Part shown: positions 25,705-34,893 of the stretch, piece after piece
Layout of the letters: every line of letters begins with the position of its first letter
Position numbering within the stretch: the stretch's first letter is position 1
Source of the DNA: Aquibium pacificus
GTDB taxonomy: Bacteria; Pseudomonadota; Alphaproteobacteria; Rhizobiales; Rhizobiaceae
Assembly (NCBI RefSeq): GCF_040839445.1
Contig: NZ_JBDPGJ010000010.1
Location: 62,001-126,000, forward strand
DNA length: 64,000 bases
Reading direction: 5' to 3'
Notes under the pieces: model-generated
Seen by the model: the letters and a program-made list of their open reading frames with translations, nothing else
What the model was told of the DNA's origin: nothing
Database searches by the model: none
Translations under genes and position numbers: made by a program

Positions 25705-27008
25705 CTACCTGGTCAACCAGAGGGCGATTTCCGGAAAGACGACGAGGAGCACGGTCGCCAGGCACATCAGAAGGAAGAAGGGAAACGAGGCGCGCGCCAC
25801 GCGCACGATGCTCTCGCCTGTCTGCGACTGCAGGATGAAGAGGTTGAACCCGACGGGAGGAGTGATTTGCGCCATCTCCACCATGACCACGAGGAAAATG
25901 CCGAACCATACGGGTCCCACCCCGCGCCGACCGCAAGCGGCAGGGTGATGGGCAGCGTCATGACCGTGATCGACGTTCCTTCCAGGAACATGCCGAGCAT
26001 CAGGTAGAAAAGGGCCAGCATCGCGATCAGGCCATATGGGCCGAGGTCGAGGCTGCCGATGGCCCCTGCGATGGTCGCCGGGATGTGCAGATAGCCCATG
26101 GCCGTCGACATGAAGCTGGCGGCAATGAGAATCGAACACAACATCGCCGAGGTTACGACAGCCGCCTGGACCGATTCCGCGATGACCCGGACGCTGAACT
26201 GGCCGGTCAGCACGATCACGGCGAGGCTGACGCCGACGCCGACGGCGCCTGCCTCCGAAGGCGTGGCGATTCCCGAGTAGAGGACGCCCAGCACGCTGCC
26301 GATCAGCACGATCACGGGCGCAAGCGTGATCAGCCCGGCAACGTAGTCGCGGGCCGCGTAGCGCGGCTCGTCGACGGGAGTCGTGCCCTCGCGCCGGATG
26401 GCGACCAGCATGATGTAGAGCGAGTAGATGGCTGCGATCATCAGCCCGGGAACGACACCGGCGAGGAATAGCCTGGTGATCGAGACCTCGCCGAGCACAC
26501 CATAGATGATCAGCACGACGGAGGGCGGGATCATGAGGCCCAGGCTTCCCGCGCCTGCGAGCGAGCCGATTGATATGTCACGCGCATAGCCCCGCTTCAG
26601 AAGCTCGCCCGTGGTGATCTTCCCCACGGTCGCCGTCGTCGCCGCGCTCGATCCGCTGACGGCGGCAAACAGCGTGCAGCCGAGGATGTTCACATGCAGC
26701 AGCCTGCCGGGCAGCAGCGAGACGAGAGGCGCCAGACCGTTGAAGAGCCGCCTCGAAATGTCGGTACGGAACATCAACTCGCCCATCCAGACAAACATCG
26801 GAATTGCCGAGAGCTCCCAGCGTGTGGCGGCCGACCATGTTACCGACTGCATGATGAAGCCGATGCGGTCGATCGAGAACCCCGCAAGCAGGTGGAGGCT
26901 CGTCACCCCGACGAGCAGCAGTGCGGCGAAAATCCAGATGCCGACCGTCAGATAGGCGAGCATGAGGCCGAGCACGGCCACCGCGGTAAAGACGGCTTCG
27001 AAACCCAT
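25705..27008 (-). pseudogene. dctM: TRAP transporter large permease, frameshifted
   Basis: Most of a DctM-type large membrane subunit (about 434 codons) is readable, but in two frames. The N-terminal 360 or so codons (from ATG 27008) run in one frame up to the GAGWDP segment at about 25910-25920. The remaining 70 codons, VWFGIFLVVMVEMAQITPP to the stop at 25705, run in another. One base missing in the run GACCCGTATGG would explain it. Both parts keep normal DctM motifs, including SGSSAATTATVG and ITPPVGFNLF. It is either a recent loss of function or an assembly error; its dctQ and dctP partners are intact. Confidence 0.8.
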
Positions 27009-27012
27009 CTGG

Positions 27013-27525
27013 TCAGGCGCTTTCGTGGTTGTCGCGGATAGGATTCCCGCCGCCGAGCAGGCGAAGCGCATAGGCCAGGAGCTGGATCATGAAGATCACG
27101 AGACCCGCCACGAAAACCGCCAACGGAAGCCACAGCGGCGTCTGCGCGAGCGTGTTGCTGCGCGTGCCTCGGGCATAGGCGGCCTCGATGGCAAGGAGGT
27201 GATAGCGGGACAGATAGAGGCAGAGTGCGAACACGAGGATCACCACCGCCAGCTCGACCCGGCGCTGGGCCGTAGTTCCGAGAAGACGCGTCAGCAGATT
27301 GACCCGGATCAGCCCGCCGGTATTCAGCGCATGACCGAGGCCCAGCATTGTCAGCGCTGCGACCTCGTAGCCGACGAACTCGTCCAGGACGAACGTCGAT
27401 GTGTTGAAGAAGGCGCGCAGCACCATCTCCAGGATGGTGTGGCCGACCATTGCGACCAGCATGGTCCCGGCGATCAGGGCGGCGAATGCCGAAAGGATGG
27501 AAGCCGCACGATCGAGAGCCGTCAT
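27013..27525 (-). CDS. dctQ: TRAP transporter small permease
   Basis: A 170-residue DctQ-type subunit with four predicted membrane helices, starting around SAFAALIAGTMLVAMVGH and ending LVIFMIQLLAYALRLL. I use the ATG at 27525 because GGAG lies seven bases upstream; an ATG 15 bases earlier is also in frame. It follows dctP and precedes dctM by four bases. Small permeases form the membrane complex with DctM that imports a carboxylate using a sodium gradient. Confidence 0.88.
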   Translation of the reverse strand: MTALDRAASILSAFAALIAGTMLVAMVGHTILEMVLRAFFNTSTFVLDEFVGYEVAALTMLGLGHALNTGGLIRVNLLTRLLGTTAQRRVELAVVILVFALCLYLSRYHLLAIEAAYARGTRSNTLAQTPLWLPLAVFVAGLVIFMIQLLAYALRLLGGGNPIRDNHESA

Positions 27526-27581
27526 GGTCGCACTCCGCATGAATGAGTGCCGCGGATGTACCGCGGCCCCATCGCGTCGGT

Positions 27582-28583
27582 CTAGCGACCGGCCCTCTTC
27601 TGGAAATCGTCGATGATCGACTGACCCTTGCTGCCGATCTCGGCGACCCATCCGTCGCGAGCCTTTTTGCCGCCTGCAATCAGCGCGGCCATGTAGTCGT
27701 CCGCGAGCCCGCTCACGACGGTCACGCCCTTCTCCTTCATCAGGGCATAGTTCTGTTTGGTCCTGTCGGCGAGCGCGGCCCAGGCAAACTCCTCCGCCGC
27801 CTTGGCGGCATCCATCACTGCCGTCTTCTGCTCATCGGACAGGCTGTCGAACTCCGTCTTGTTGAGCGTGGCCATGCTCAGGGGCATGGCGTAGTTGATC
27901 TCGGTGAAGTGGTTCAGGTGATCCCAGAACTGAGCGCCGACTCCGCCCTCCGCCGAGGTCAGCACGGCCTCGATGCCGTTTGCGGCCAACTGCGGGATCA
28001 CGTCGCCCCATGCCAGCTGGACAGGGCTTGCCTGCAGCTCGGACATCGTGAGCGTCGAGTTCGTGTCGTAGCTGCGGATCTTCAGCCCCTTGAGAGCGTC
28101 GAGGCCGTCGATCGGCTTGTTGGCCCAGATGCCCGAGGGCGGCCATGGCGCGGTGTAGAGCAGCATCTGGTTGTTGGCTGCCAGCACCTCTTCATAAGCC
28201 GGACGGCCCGCTTCGTAGAGCAGCTTGGCTTCGCCGGAATTCGCCAGAAGAAAGGGAAGGCTCGAGAGCTTGAAGACGGCGTCGATACCGCCCCAGAAGG
28301 CCGTTGACGCATCGCCGATCTGGACCGCTCCCGTGCGCACGGCGTCGAAGACATCCTGAGATTTGTATCCCAACGCGCCGCCCATGTGCAGCGTCACCTC
28401 GATGCTGCCGCCACTCAGTTCCTTGACCTTGTCGGCAAAGACCTTGTCGGCCTGCCCCGGCAGCGAATTGGCCTGGTAGTCGTTGGAAAGATCCCATTTC
28501 ACCGTATCCGCGAACGCGGTTCCGCCCAGCATCACGGTGGCGCCGATCAGCGCGGCGCCAATGAAAGATGTCGTCCTCGTCAT
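27582..28583 (-). CDS. dctP: TRAP transporter substrate-binding protein
   Basis: A 333-residue periplasmic DctP-family receptor. A signal peptide is clear: positively charged start, hydrophobic core ending GGTAFA before DTVKWDL. The fold landmarks include GALGYKSQDVFDAVRTGAVQIG and the KGLKIRSYDT strand that supplies the conserved arginine for carboxylate binding. It is the first gene of dctP-dctQ-dctM. The promoter region holds the 18-base GntR-type element at 28643-28660 and module B further upstream at 28993-29019. The substrate is probably the acid or amide handled by HyuAB and the lyase next door. Confidence 0.92.
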   Translation of the reverse strand: MTRTTSFIGAALIGATVMLGGTAFADTVKWDLSNDYQANSLPGQADKVFADKVKELSGGSIEVTLHMGGALGYKSQDVFDAVRTGAVQIGDASTAFWGGIDAVFKLSSLPFLLANSGEAKLLYEAGRPAYEEVLAANNQMLLYTAPWPPSGIWANKPIDGLDALKGLKIRSYDTNSTLTMSELQASPVQLAWGDVIPQLAANGIEAVLTSAEGGVGAQFWDHLNHFTEINYAMPLSMATLNKTEFDSLSDEQKTAVMDAAKAAEEFAWAALADRTKQNYALMKEKGVTVVSGLADDYMAALIAGGKKARDGWVAEIGSKGQSIIDDFQKRAGR

Positions 28584-28642
28584 CCTGAAGTGTCCTCTGG
28601 CTGGCAGCGTCGTAGGACGCCATTGATGATCCTTGCGGGACA

Positions 28643-28660
28643 AAATATGCACGAAAAATA
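28643..28660 (+). promoter_or_regulatory. Candidate GntR operator at dctP promoter
   Basis: AAATATGCACGAAAAATA, identical to the minus-strand sequence 24777-24794 at hyuA. Here the following TTT completes an AAATAT/ATATTT inverted repeat with a 9-base spacer. It lies 60 bases before the dctP start. Confidence 0.65.
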
Positions 28661-28992
28661 TTTGATGTCTACAAGATTGCGGACGAGCGGGGCCGGATCA
28701 CCCCGAGCGTGCGCAGGCGGATCGTCGGACGTCCGCCTTGTGCACGCCCGCTGCTTCACGCTTTCGTTCTTGGCGCCGAGCGATCATGCAGACGAGGCTC
28801 GCCACAAGGTAGAACCACGGCGAAGCGAGCTTGGCCGATGCCTCGCGGGTCAATAGGGGGCAAGGTGACGCGCGGTCTCCGAAGGTCGGCGCTCCTGCAC
28901 CATGCCGCCGGACATGACCCGCGCTGTATACCGTCTCAACCATCAGCGCCGTACTACACGTCCGCTGAACGCCGGTTGTTCGCGGCGTCGGT

Positions 28993-29019
28993 TTAGAACG
29001 CTTTGTCATCCTAGTATGG
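28993..29019 (-). promoter_or_regulatory. Promoter/operator module B (copy 2)
   Basis: On the minus strand it begins CCATACTAGGATG and ends GCGTTCTAA, matching 8863-8889 at 26 of 27 bases. It points toward the dctP operon, though about 410 bases away from its start codon, whereas copy 1 lies 92 bases from tcuA. Confidence 0.6.
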
Positions 29020-29201
29020 AAAACGGACCCACAACTCATCTGGCGGCGACTGGCACGAGGGCAGACCAATCGGCCGTCCCTTCGATGATCGACGGGCTTC
29101 TTGACCGGAAGCCGTTGAAATCCGGCTATCGCAGGCGACAAATCGGGCCGAGAGTAGCCGATCCAGACGGAAGAATCGCGCTGGCGACATAACAGATGTA
29201 C

Positions 29202-29257
29202 CGTTTGTTACATTAATTGCCAAAATGAATAATCTGTGTATCGTGATGTCACGACAG
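29202..29257 (+). promoter_or_regulatory. Promoter/operator module A (copy 2)
   Basis: Contains GTTACAT, TTGCCAAAATGAA, GTGTAT and CACGACA in the same spacing as the minus-strand block 8607-8662 (40 of 56 positions identical, no gaps). TTGCCA and TATCGT, sixteen bases apart, are possible -35 and -10 elements, giving a leader of roughly 240 bases before the TPP-enzyme ATG. Confidence 0.6.
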
Positions 29258-29491
29258 GTTACGCCTGTGGCCGCTCCATCAAGGCACTGCGCCCGACGCG
29301 ATCGATTCCTGGGAGATCCATTCATACGACTTGCCAATCAAGGCTCATTTTTACCCCTTCGGTGGTTCGATCCGAAGAGCTGCTGACGGTTGGCGATCCG
29401 GCCTTATCCTTAGATGTAGCCGGAGTGTTGCCCAGAACTAAAATAGGTATTTGGGGTGTATTTATTATACGCCCTTCAGGGAGGACGTTTA

Positions 29492-31162
29492 ATGCGGAAG
29501 ATTTCTGGCAACCGCTATCTGGCGGAGGCATTAAGGTCTTACGGGGTCGATTATTTTTTCCACATGCCCGCGCTACTAATGCCTGCTTTCGCAGAAATGC
29601 ACGGTATGGGCATTACTCTACTTTCCGCCCATAGTGAAAAGGCGGCTGCATACATGGCCGACGGGTACTCGCGCGTCAGCAACAAAGTGAGCGTCGTAGG
29701 CGCGCAATACGTCGGTGCAGCCAATCTGGCTGCCGGATTGCAAGACCCGTGGCTCGGCCGGTCGCCGGTTCTGGCGATGACCGGTGGGCCTGCGCGAGGC
29801 TTGCGGAACAAGCATGTCTATCAAGAGATAGACGCTCTTCAAATGTACGATGCAGTTACGAAGTTCAATGTGTCAGTCGAGAGCGTGAATCGTCTCCCGG
29901 ACCTTCTTCGGCAAGCTTTCCGAGCGGCGACGACCGGTGTGCCCGGGCCAGTACATCTGGAAATCCCGGGACATCTCGCCGACCTCGATGGGGAGTTTAC
30001 ACTCGATGGTGGACTTCCCGTATCCGAGGCCCGCTTCGCCAGCTTTCCCGCCTTTCGGCCGGAGCCCGACATGGTCGCGGTGCGCGAAGCAGTAGAGCTT
30101 CTGAAGGCGGCGAGACGGCCCATCATTGTTGCAGGCGGTGGCGTGACGGCATCCGGAGGCGAACGGGCGCTCCAGGAATTCGCCGAGCTGATGAAAATTC
30201 CGGTGGCGACATCGCTCAACGGCAAAGGGGCGATTCCCGAGCGACACGAACTCGCTTGTGGGGTCGTCGGTACCTATCCGCGCATGTCCGCCAACCACAC
30301 CGTCAACGAAGCGGACGTGGTGTTCTTCGCCGGTGCTCAGGCTGGTAGCCAGGTCACCAACATGTGGAAGAGCCCGGTCCCCGGGGCGACTAAGGTTATT
30401 CAGCTCAACATCGATCCAGCCGAGCTGGGACGCAATTATCCCAATGACGTCAGTCTGTTGGGCGACGCCAGGACGACGTTGCAGCGCATGATCGAGGTGG
30501 CCGAACCTGTTGGCGGAAGGGATGAATGGCTCGGGCGCGCCAAACAGCTTGCAGACGACTGGCGCCGCGACAATGAACCGAGAATGTCCTCCGGTGCGAC
30601 ACCTATCCGTCCGGAGCGCCTGGTCCGTGAGATCGAAAACACACTGCCCGATGACGGCATCTTTGTAGTCGACACCGGTCACGCCGGGATGTGGGCCGCT
30701 GCGATGTTCGACATCAAACCTGGTCAGAAATTCCTTCGGGCCGCCGGATCTCTGGGTTGGGGCTATCCTGCCTCGCTTGGCGCAAAATGCGCCGCACCGG
30801 ATCGCCCGGTTGTTTGTTTCACCGGAGACGGCGGCTTCTATTACCATCTGTCCGAGTTGGAGACGGCGTTGCGCTACGGCATAAACACCGTGACGGTCGT
30901 CAACAACAACCATTCGCACAATCAGGAGTACGGTTCGATGAACCGTGCTTACAAGGGCAACCAGACCCCGGACGCCATCAGGATGTGGCAGTTCGACAAG
31001 CGGGTGAATTTCGCCGACATCGCGAAGGGCTTCGGGTGCGAGGGGATCCGTGTGGAAGATCCTGGCGACGTTGCCGACGCACTCAAACATGCTCTCTCTC
31101 TGGATAAGCCGGTCGTGGTTGATGTTCTGACGGATATCAAGGCGATGGCTGACAGGCCCTAG
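29492..31162 (+). CDS. Thiamine pyrophosphate-dependent enzyme, acetolactate-synthase-like
   Basis: A 556-residue ThDP enzyme with the three-domain acetolactate synthase/decarboxylase fold. The cofactor-activating Glu49 lies in SAHSEKAAAYM, and the ThDP/Mg motif begins GDGG at 445 and ends in NNN about 27 residues later. GVPGPVHLEIPGHL marks the end of the first domain. The ATG at 29492 has AGGGAGG seven bases upstream. It leads a plus-strand operon with a TRAP transporter, a BKACE enzyme and a thioesterase. Decarboxylation or C-C cleavage of a 2-oxo acid is likely; biosynthetic acetolactate synthase is unlikely in this context because no small subunit is present. Confidence 0.88.
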   Translation: MRKISGNRYLAEALRSYGVDYFFHMPALLMPAFAEMHGMGITLLSAHSEKAAAYMADGYSRVSNKVSVVGAQYVGAANLAAGLQDPWLGRSPVLAMTGGPARGLRNKHVYQEIDALQMYDAVTKFNVSVESVNRLPDLLRQAFRAATTGVPGPVHLEIPGHLADLDGEFTLDGGLPVSEARFASFPAFRPEPDMVAVREAVELLKAARRPIIVAGGGVTASGGERALQEFAELMKIPVATSLNGKGAIPERHELACGVVGTYPRMSANHTVNEADVVFFAGAQAGSQVTNMWKSPVPGATKVIQLNIDPAELGRNYPNDVSLLGDARTTLQRMIEVAEPVGGRDEWLGRAKQLADDWRRDNEPRMSSGATPIRPERLVREIENTLPDDGIFVVDTGHAGMWAAAMFDIKPGQKFLRAAGSLGWGYPASLGAKCAAPDRPVVCFTGDGGFYYHLSELETALRYGINTVTVVNNNHSHNQEYGSMNRAYKGNQTPDAIRMWQFDKRVNFADIAKGFGCEGIRVEDPGDVADALKHALSLDKPVVVDVLTDIKAMADRP

Positions 31163-31274
31163 GCGGGGGATCGTCTGATGCAGGAGATCCAGCGGACCTG
31201 GTTTCGGACATTTCCGAACGTGCGTGCCTGGCGCTCGGTCATCCGATCGGGCGCCGACGGGAGGAGTATCCAAA

Positions 31275-31808
31275 ATGCGGGATGACAAACCGACAGAACG
31301 ACCTCGCGGGGCCGCGCGCATTCTCGGCTGGGCGGTGAATGGCGGTGGCGTGATCGCTGCCGGTGCGACCTTGATTCTCATGGTGCACATCATCGTCGAC
31401 GTGGCGATGCGATATCTCGCCAATGCGCCGCTGCCGGGGACGATCGAAGTCGTTTCCTACTGGTGGATGGTGCTCATAATCTTTCCCGCCGTCGCCCTGA
31501 CCCAGCGGAGACGTGAGCATATCGACGTCTCCCTCATGATCGAGCTGATGCCCGATCTGCATCGCAAGCTTTCGGAGATCGCGGCACGGTTGGTGAGCAT
31601 CGTCCTGGTGCTGCTCTTGGCTTGGTATGGCTGGTTCTACGCGCTTGATCAGATGGAACGTGGCGAAGTTGCCATGGGGACGGTGACGGTCCTGATCTGG
31701 CCAGCGCGGTTTGCGATTCCGCTGGGCATGTTGTTGCTTGCCCTCCAACTGACGGAGGATCTCATCGCGAGCATTCGCAGCTTGAGAGAAGAGCCTCCCC
31801 ATGAGTAA
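31275..31808 (+). CDS. dctQ: TRAP transporter small permease
   Basis: A 177-residue DctQ-type protein with four predicted helices (AAGATLILMVHIIVDVAM, EVVSYWWMVLIIFPAVAL, RLVSIVLVLLLAWYGW and a final FAIPLGMLLLALQL). The QRRREHIDVSL loop between helices 2 and 3 is characteristic. The start at 31275 is preceded by GGGAGGAG; the longer frame upstream is rejected. It overlaps dctM by 8 bases. Confidence 0.88.
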   Translation: MRDDKPTERPRGAARILGWAVNGGGVIAAGATLILMVHIIVDVAMRYLANAPLPGTIEVVSYWWMVLIIFPAVALTQRRREHIDVSLMIELMPDLHRKLSEIAARLVSIVLVLLLAWYGWFYALDQMERGEVAMGTVTVLIWPARFAIPLGMLLLALQLTEDLIASIRSLREEPPHE

Positions 31809-33294
31809 TCCCGAAAGCCTGAGACGAGAAGCTGTCGATGAGATGAATGTTTCTGTGCATGGCAGTGGCCGTAAGTCGGCCGTGCATGGGATGATTCTCC
31901 CGTTGCTTCTGGTGTTGCTGGTGGTTTGTCTTTATTTCACGGTAGCGCCTGGTATTCCTCGCGAAATGCGCGGGCTGAGTGGCATCGGCGTGATGCTGGT
32001 GCTGATGAGTTTCGGCATACCGATCGCCGTCACCATGGCGATTACGGGTGGGATCGGCGTGTGGGCGCTCCGGGGGGCACCCGCGGTGATATCCGCTTTC
32101 GAGAACCTGCCGCATCACGCTGCTGCGAGCTGGACTTTTTCGGTGATACCCATGTTCATTCTCATGGGCATCATCCTGTGGCGTTCCGGGGTGAGCAACC
32201 ACGTGTTCGCAGCAGCTCGGGCGTGGTTGAACTGGTTGCCGGGCGGGCTTGCCGTTGCGACGAATTTCGCCGGCGCGGGACTTGCTGCGGCAAGTGGCTC
32301 GACGCTTGGAATCTCCTTCGCGCTTGCACGCATCGCCGTGCCCGAAATGCTCAAATCTGGCTACGACCGCGGACTTGCGTCGGGGGTCGTCATCATGGCG
32401 GGGACGCTGGGTCAGCTCATACCGCCCAGTATCCTTCTGGTTATCTATGCCGGTGTGGCGGAAGTACCTGTCGGACCGTTGCTGATCGCGGCCGTGGTAC
32501 CCGGCTTCATGACGGCCTTTGCCTATGGGGCGATGATCATTCTTCGCGTAGCGGCCAATCCAAAGCTCGCCCCGAAATCGACCGAGATTGTGCCGCTGCG
32601 GGAACGCATTCGATTGCTCGGCAATGTATGGCCACTGCCATTGCTGATCATGATCATCATTGGCGGACTGTTTTCGGGGGTGTTTACAGCAACCGAAGCG
32701 GGTGCCTACGCGGCCGGGGCGGCGATAATCATTGCGTTCATCTTCTCAGGCCGAAAGGCTGCGGGGCAGATCGGGCAAGCGCTGATGGACGCGGCGTCCG
32801 CGATCGCTTCGATCCTGTTCCTGATCGTGGGTGTGACGCTGCTGAACAGGTTCCTCGCGCTGAGCGGACTGCCGTTCGCAATGTCCGAATTCATCGACTC
32901 GCTCGGGCTCGGACGCGTCGAGTTTCTGATCGCGGTCATGTTTTTCTATCTGATCCTCGGCATGTTCATGGATCCGCTGGCGATCATGCTGCTGACGATA
33001 CCGATTTTTGCGCCGACGCTGGAAACGCTGGGCATCGACCTGCTGTGGTACGGCATCTTCGCCGTCGCCATGGGTGAGTTGGCGATCGTCACACCGCCTG
33101 TCGGCATCCTCTCTTACCTGGTTCACAAATTGATCAATGACAAATCGGTCCTGGGAGATTCCAGGCCGATCTCTTTGGGTGAAGTATTCGGAGGCTTGGG
33201 CTGGTTTGTGGCAACCCAGCTCCTGATCCTCGTCATCCTCATATTCTTCCCGGAAATTGTGGAGTGGCTACCTGCCCTTTCGAAGGCTGCGTAG
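31801..33294 (+). CDS. dctM: TRAP transporter large permease
   Basis: A 497-residue DctM-family permease, about 70 residues longer than usual because of an N-terminal extension with an extra hydrophobic segment (MILPLLLVLLVVCLYF near residue 31). Core features are intact: a SGSTLGISFALARIAVPEM segment, LIPPSILLVIYAGVAEVP, and near the C-terminus ITPPVGILSYLVH. It works with DctQ (overlapping upstream) and the receptor 116 bases downstream. Confidence 0.9.
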   Translation: MSNPESLRREAVDEMNVSVHGSGRKSAVHGMILPLLLVLLVVCLYFTVAPGIPREMRGLSGIGVMLVLMSFGIPIAVTMAITGGIGVWALRGAPAVISAFENLPHHAAASWTFSVIPMFILMGIILWRSGVSNHVFAAARAWLNWLPGGLAVATNFAGAGLAAASGSTLGISFALARIAVPEMLKSGYDRGLASGVVIMAGTLGQLIPPSILLVIYAGVAEVPVGPLLIAAVVPGFMTAFAYGAMIILRVAANPKLAPKSTEIVPLRERIRLLGNVWPLPLLIMIIIGGLFSGVFTATEAGAYAAGAAIIIAFIFSGRKAAGQIGQALMDAASAIASILFLIVGVTLLNRFLALSGLPFAMSEFIDSLGLGRVEFLIAVMFFYLILGMFMDPLAIMLLTIPIFAPTLETLGIDLLWYGIFAVAMGELAIVTPPVGILSYLVHKLINDKSVLGDSRPISLGEVFGGLGWFVATQLLILVILIFFPEIVEWLPALSKAA

Positions 33295-33297
33295 CCA

Positions 33298-33325
33298 AGC
33301 CGGTCGTGGTCAGGGATGACCGGTT
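33298..33325 (+). terminator. Hairpin between dctM and dctP
   Basis: AGCCGGTC and GACCGGTT can form an 8-bp stem (one G-T pair) around a 12-base loop immediately after the dctM stop. There is no T-run. It may be an attenuator or 3' stabiliser that lets the receptor be made in excess over the permeases. Confidence 0.4.
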
Positions 33326-33409
33326 CATATCCGTCTTGTTGGCCCACAATAAGCGAACCTGAGGTGAAACCGCCGACCTAATGCGGCACAAACAAGGAGG
33401 AGAAACTCA

Positions 33410-34669
33410 ATGAAAAATACCACAATCTTACGATGCGGCAGGACTCTGTTGGGAGGCGCACTGGCTCTCGGCATTTCGGTCACCGCAATAACGCAAGTTT
33501 TCGCGGAAGACGCCGCGATGGACGTGCCGGTCTACGAGGGCGTCGAGGCACTGGACAGCATCAAGCTGACCTATGCCCAGTACAGCGCTGCGGCGCAAAG
33601 CCCGCACGTGCAGGCGTTCGCCGACTATGTGAACAAGGCATCGGGCGGAAAGATAGAGATCGAGGTTTTCTGGGCCAGTGCGCTGATGTCCGCGTCGGAA
33701 TCCGCCAAAGGTATCGCCGCTGGTCTGGCCGATCTCGGGAGCGCGCTTCCAGTCTACACGCCGGCCGACTTCCCGGTGACGAACTGGCTCAATGCGCTCT
33801 CCAACCAGTTTCCTCCGGGCCAACCGTACGGCAAGCTGGTCTCCGGAGGGGCGAACAGTGAATTTCACGTGCTCAATGATGACGTGCGGCGCGAATACGA
33901 CAAGAACGGGCTGCATATTCTAGGCGCAGCCGGCGGCGCGGCTTACGATATGATGTGCAACAAGCCGGTTGCGGATCTGGAACAGGCCAAGGGCAAGCGC
34001 GTGCGCAGTCCCAATCAGGCATTCGCCAGGGAAGTCGAAGCGCTCGGCATGGTCGCTGTTCCGATCGTGATCTCGGAAGTCTACGAGGCCTACAGCCGCG
34101 GCATCATCGACTGCGTCATCCTTTACCCCTGGGGCTACAATTCATATGGGCTGACGGGCGTCGGCGGCGACAACTACTGGATCCGCATTCCGCTGTCAGG
34201 CTGGATGGCAACTCTGGCGCTCGTCAACAAAGGCGTATGGGACGGCCTTCCTCCGGTTGCCCAGCGCATCTTGACCGACGGCTACGCGACCCTGCTGGAG
34301 GTCGATGCCGCGCAAACACTTGCAGGCACGGTGAAGTTCGGCGATTCCGTCCGGGAGGGTAAAGTCCAGGTCCTGGAAATCTCGGACGATATGATGGCAG
34401 CATTGAAGGCACATCAGGCAAAAATCGTCGCAGAATTGGCAGCGAATGCACCGGAAGGCGTCACCGATCCCCAGCAGGCGATCGATCAGTTCATGGAACT
34501 GATGAAGAAGTGGAGCGACATCGTCTCGAATGATTTGGGCATTCCAGCCGAGTCAGCCGATGCAAATGAAGTGAACGACGCGTGGCACGAAGACCATACG
34601 GCTGAACTGAGAGCTTATCAGCAGCGCGTTTCGAAAGAACTTGCCGCAGCATATGCGGCTGCCGAATAG
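33410..34669 (+). CDS. dctP: TRAP transporter substrate-binding protein, long form
   Basis: A 419-residue periplasmic receptor of the TRAP family, longer than the usual 330 because of a C-terminal helical extension after about residue 330. A signal peptide ends near residue 32 (TAITQVFA before EDAAMD). The ligand-binding strand KGKRVRSPNQAF supplies the expected arginine. AAGGAGGAG precedes the ATG. It is followed by a convincing terminator-like hairpin, so the TPP-enzyme transcript may partly end here before the BKACE gene. Confidence 0.88.
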   Translation: MKNTTILRCGRTLLGGALALGISVTAITQVFAEDAAMDVPVYEGVEALDSIKLTYAQYSAAAQSPHVQAFADYVNKASGGKIEIEVFWASALMSASESAKGIAAGLADLGSALPVYTPADFPVTNWLNALSNQFPPGQPYGKLVSGGANSEFHVLNDDVRREYDKNGLHILGAAGGAAYDMMCNKPVADLEQAKGKRVRSPNQAFAREVEALGMVAVPIVISEVYEAYSRGIIDCVILYPWGYNSYGLTGVGGDNYWIRIPLSGWMATLALVNKGVWDGLPPVAQRILTDGYATLLEVDAAQTLAGTVKFGDSVREGKVQVLEISDDMMAALKAHQAKIVAELAANAPEGVTDPQQAIDQFMELMKKWSDIVSNDLGIPAESADANEVNDAWHEDHTAELRAYQQRVSKELAAAYAAAE

Positions 34670-34683
34670 GCCGACCTTCTCTG

Positions 34684-34709
34684 CCCGAGCCGCCTTCTTG
34701 CGGTTCGGG
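34684..34709 (+). terminator. Terminator-like hairpin after TRAP receptor
   Basis: CCCGAGCCGC and GCGGTTCGGG pair over 10 bp (one G-T) around the 6-base loop CTTCTT, 14 bases after the dctP stop. Only a short T-rich tail (TTCAGTGTT) follows, so partial read-through into the BKACE gene is possible. Confidence 0.6.
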
Positions 34710-34893
34710 TTCAGTGTTCGGCCGGGCCGTGTCAGGCCCGCGTCCGGCGCCAGGTGATACCGATATTTCCCCCATCCCAGTCGATCGGTGAAGGTTCCAG
34801 TTGGATCCCGACGCTGTCCAGGCGGGCCAAGTTGATGCCTTTTGATGACCTTTCAGGCGCGCTGTCGAAACAGCGATGGACATTGGAGTAACG

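Larger units (their letters stand above)
28584..29491. other. Long divergent regulatory region
   Basis: A 908-base gap between the divergent dctP and TPP-enzyme genes. I find no credible gene on either strand. It holds the GntR-type element (28643-28660), module B facing left (28993-29019) and module A facing right (29202-29257). The right-hand 230 bases up to the TPP gene are notably AT-rich and would form a long transcript leader. Confidence 0.65.

Noticed and set aside
28698..29141. Minus-strand frame of 147 codons in the dctP-TPP intergenic region
   Set aside because: Low-complexity, Arg/Ser-rich translation with no family resemblance; it runs across module B and lacks a ribosome site.
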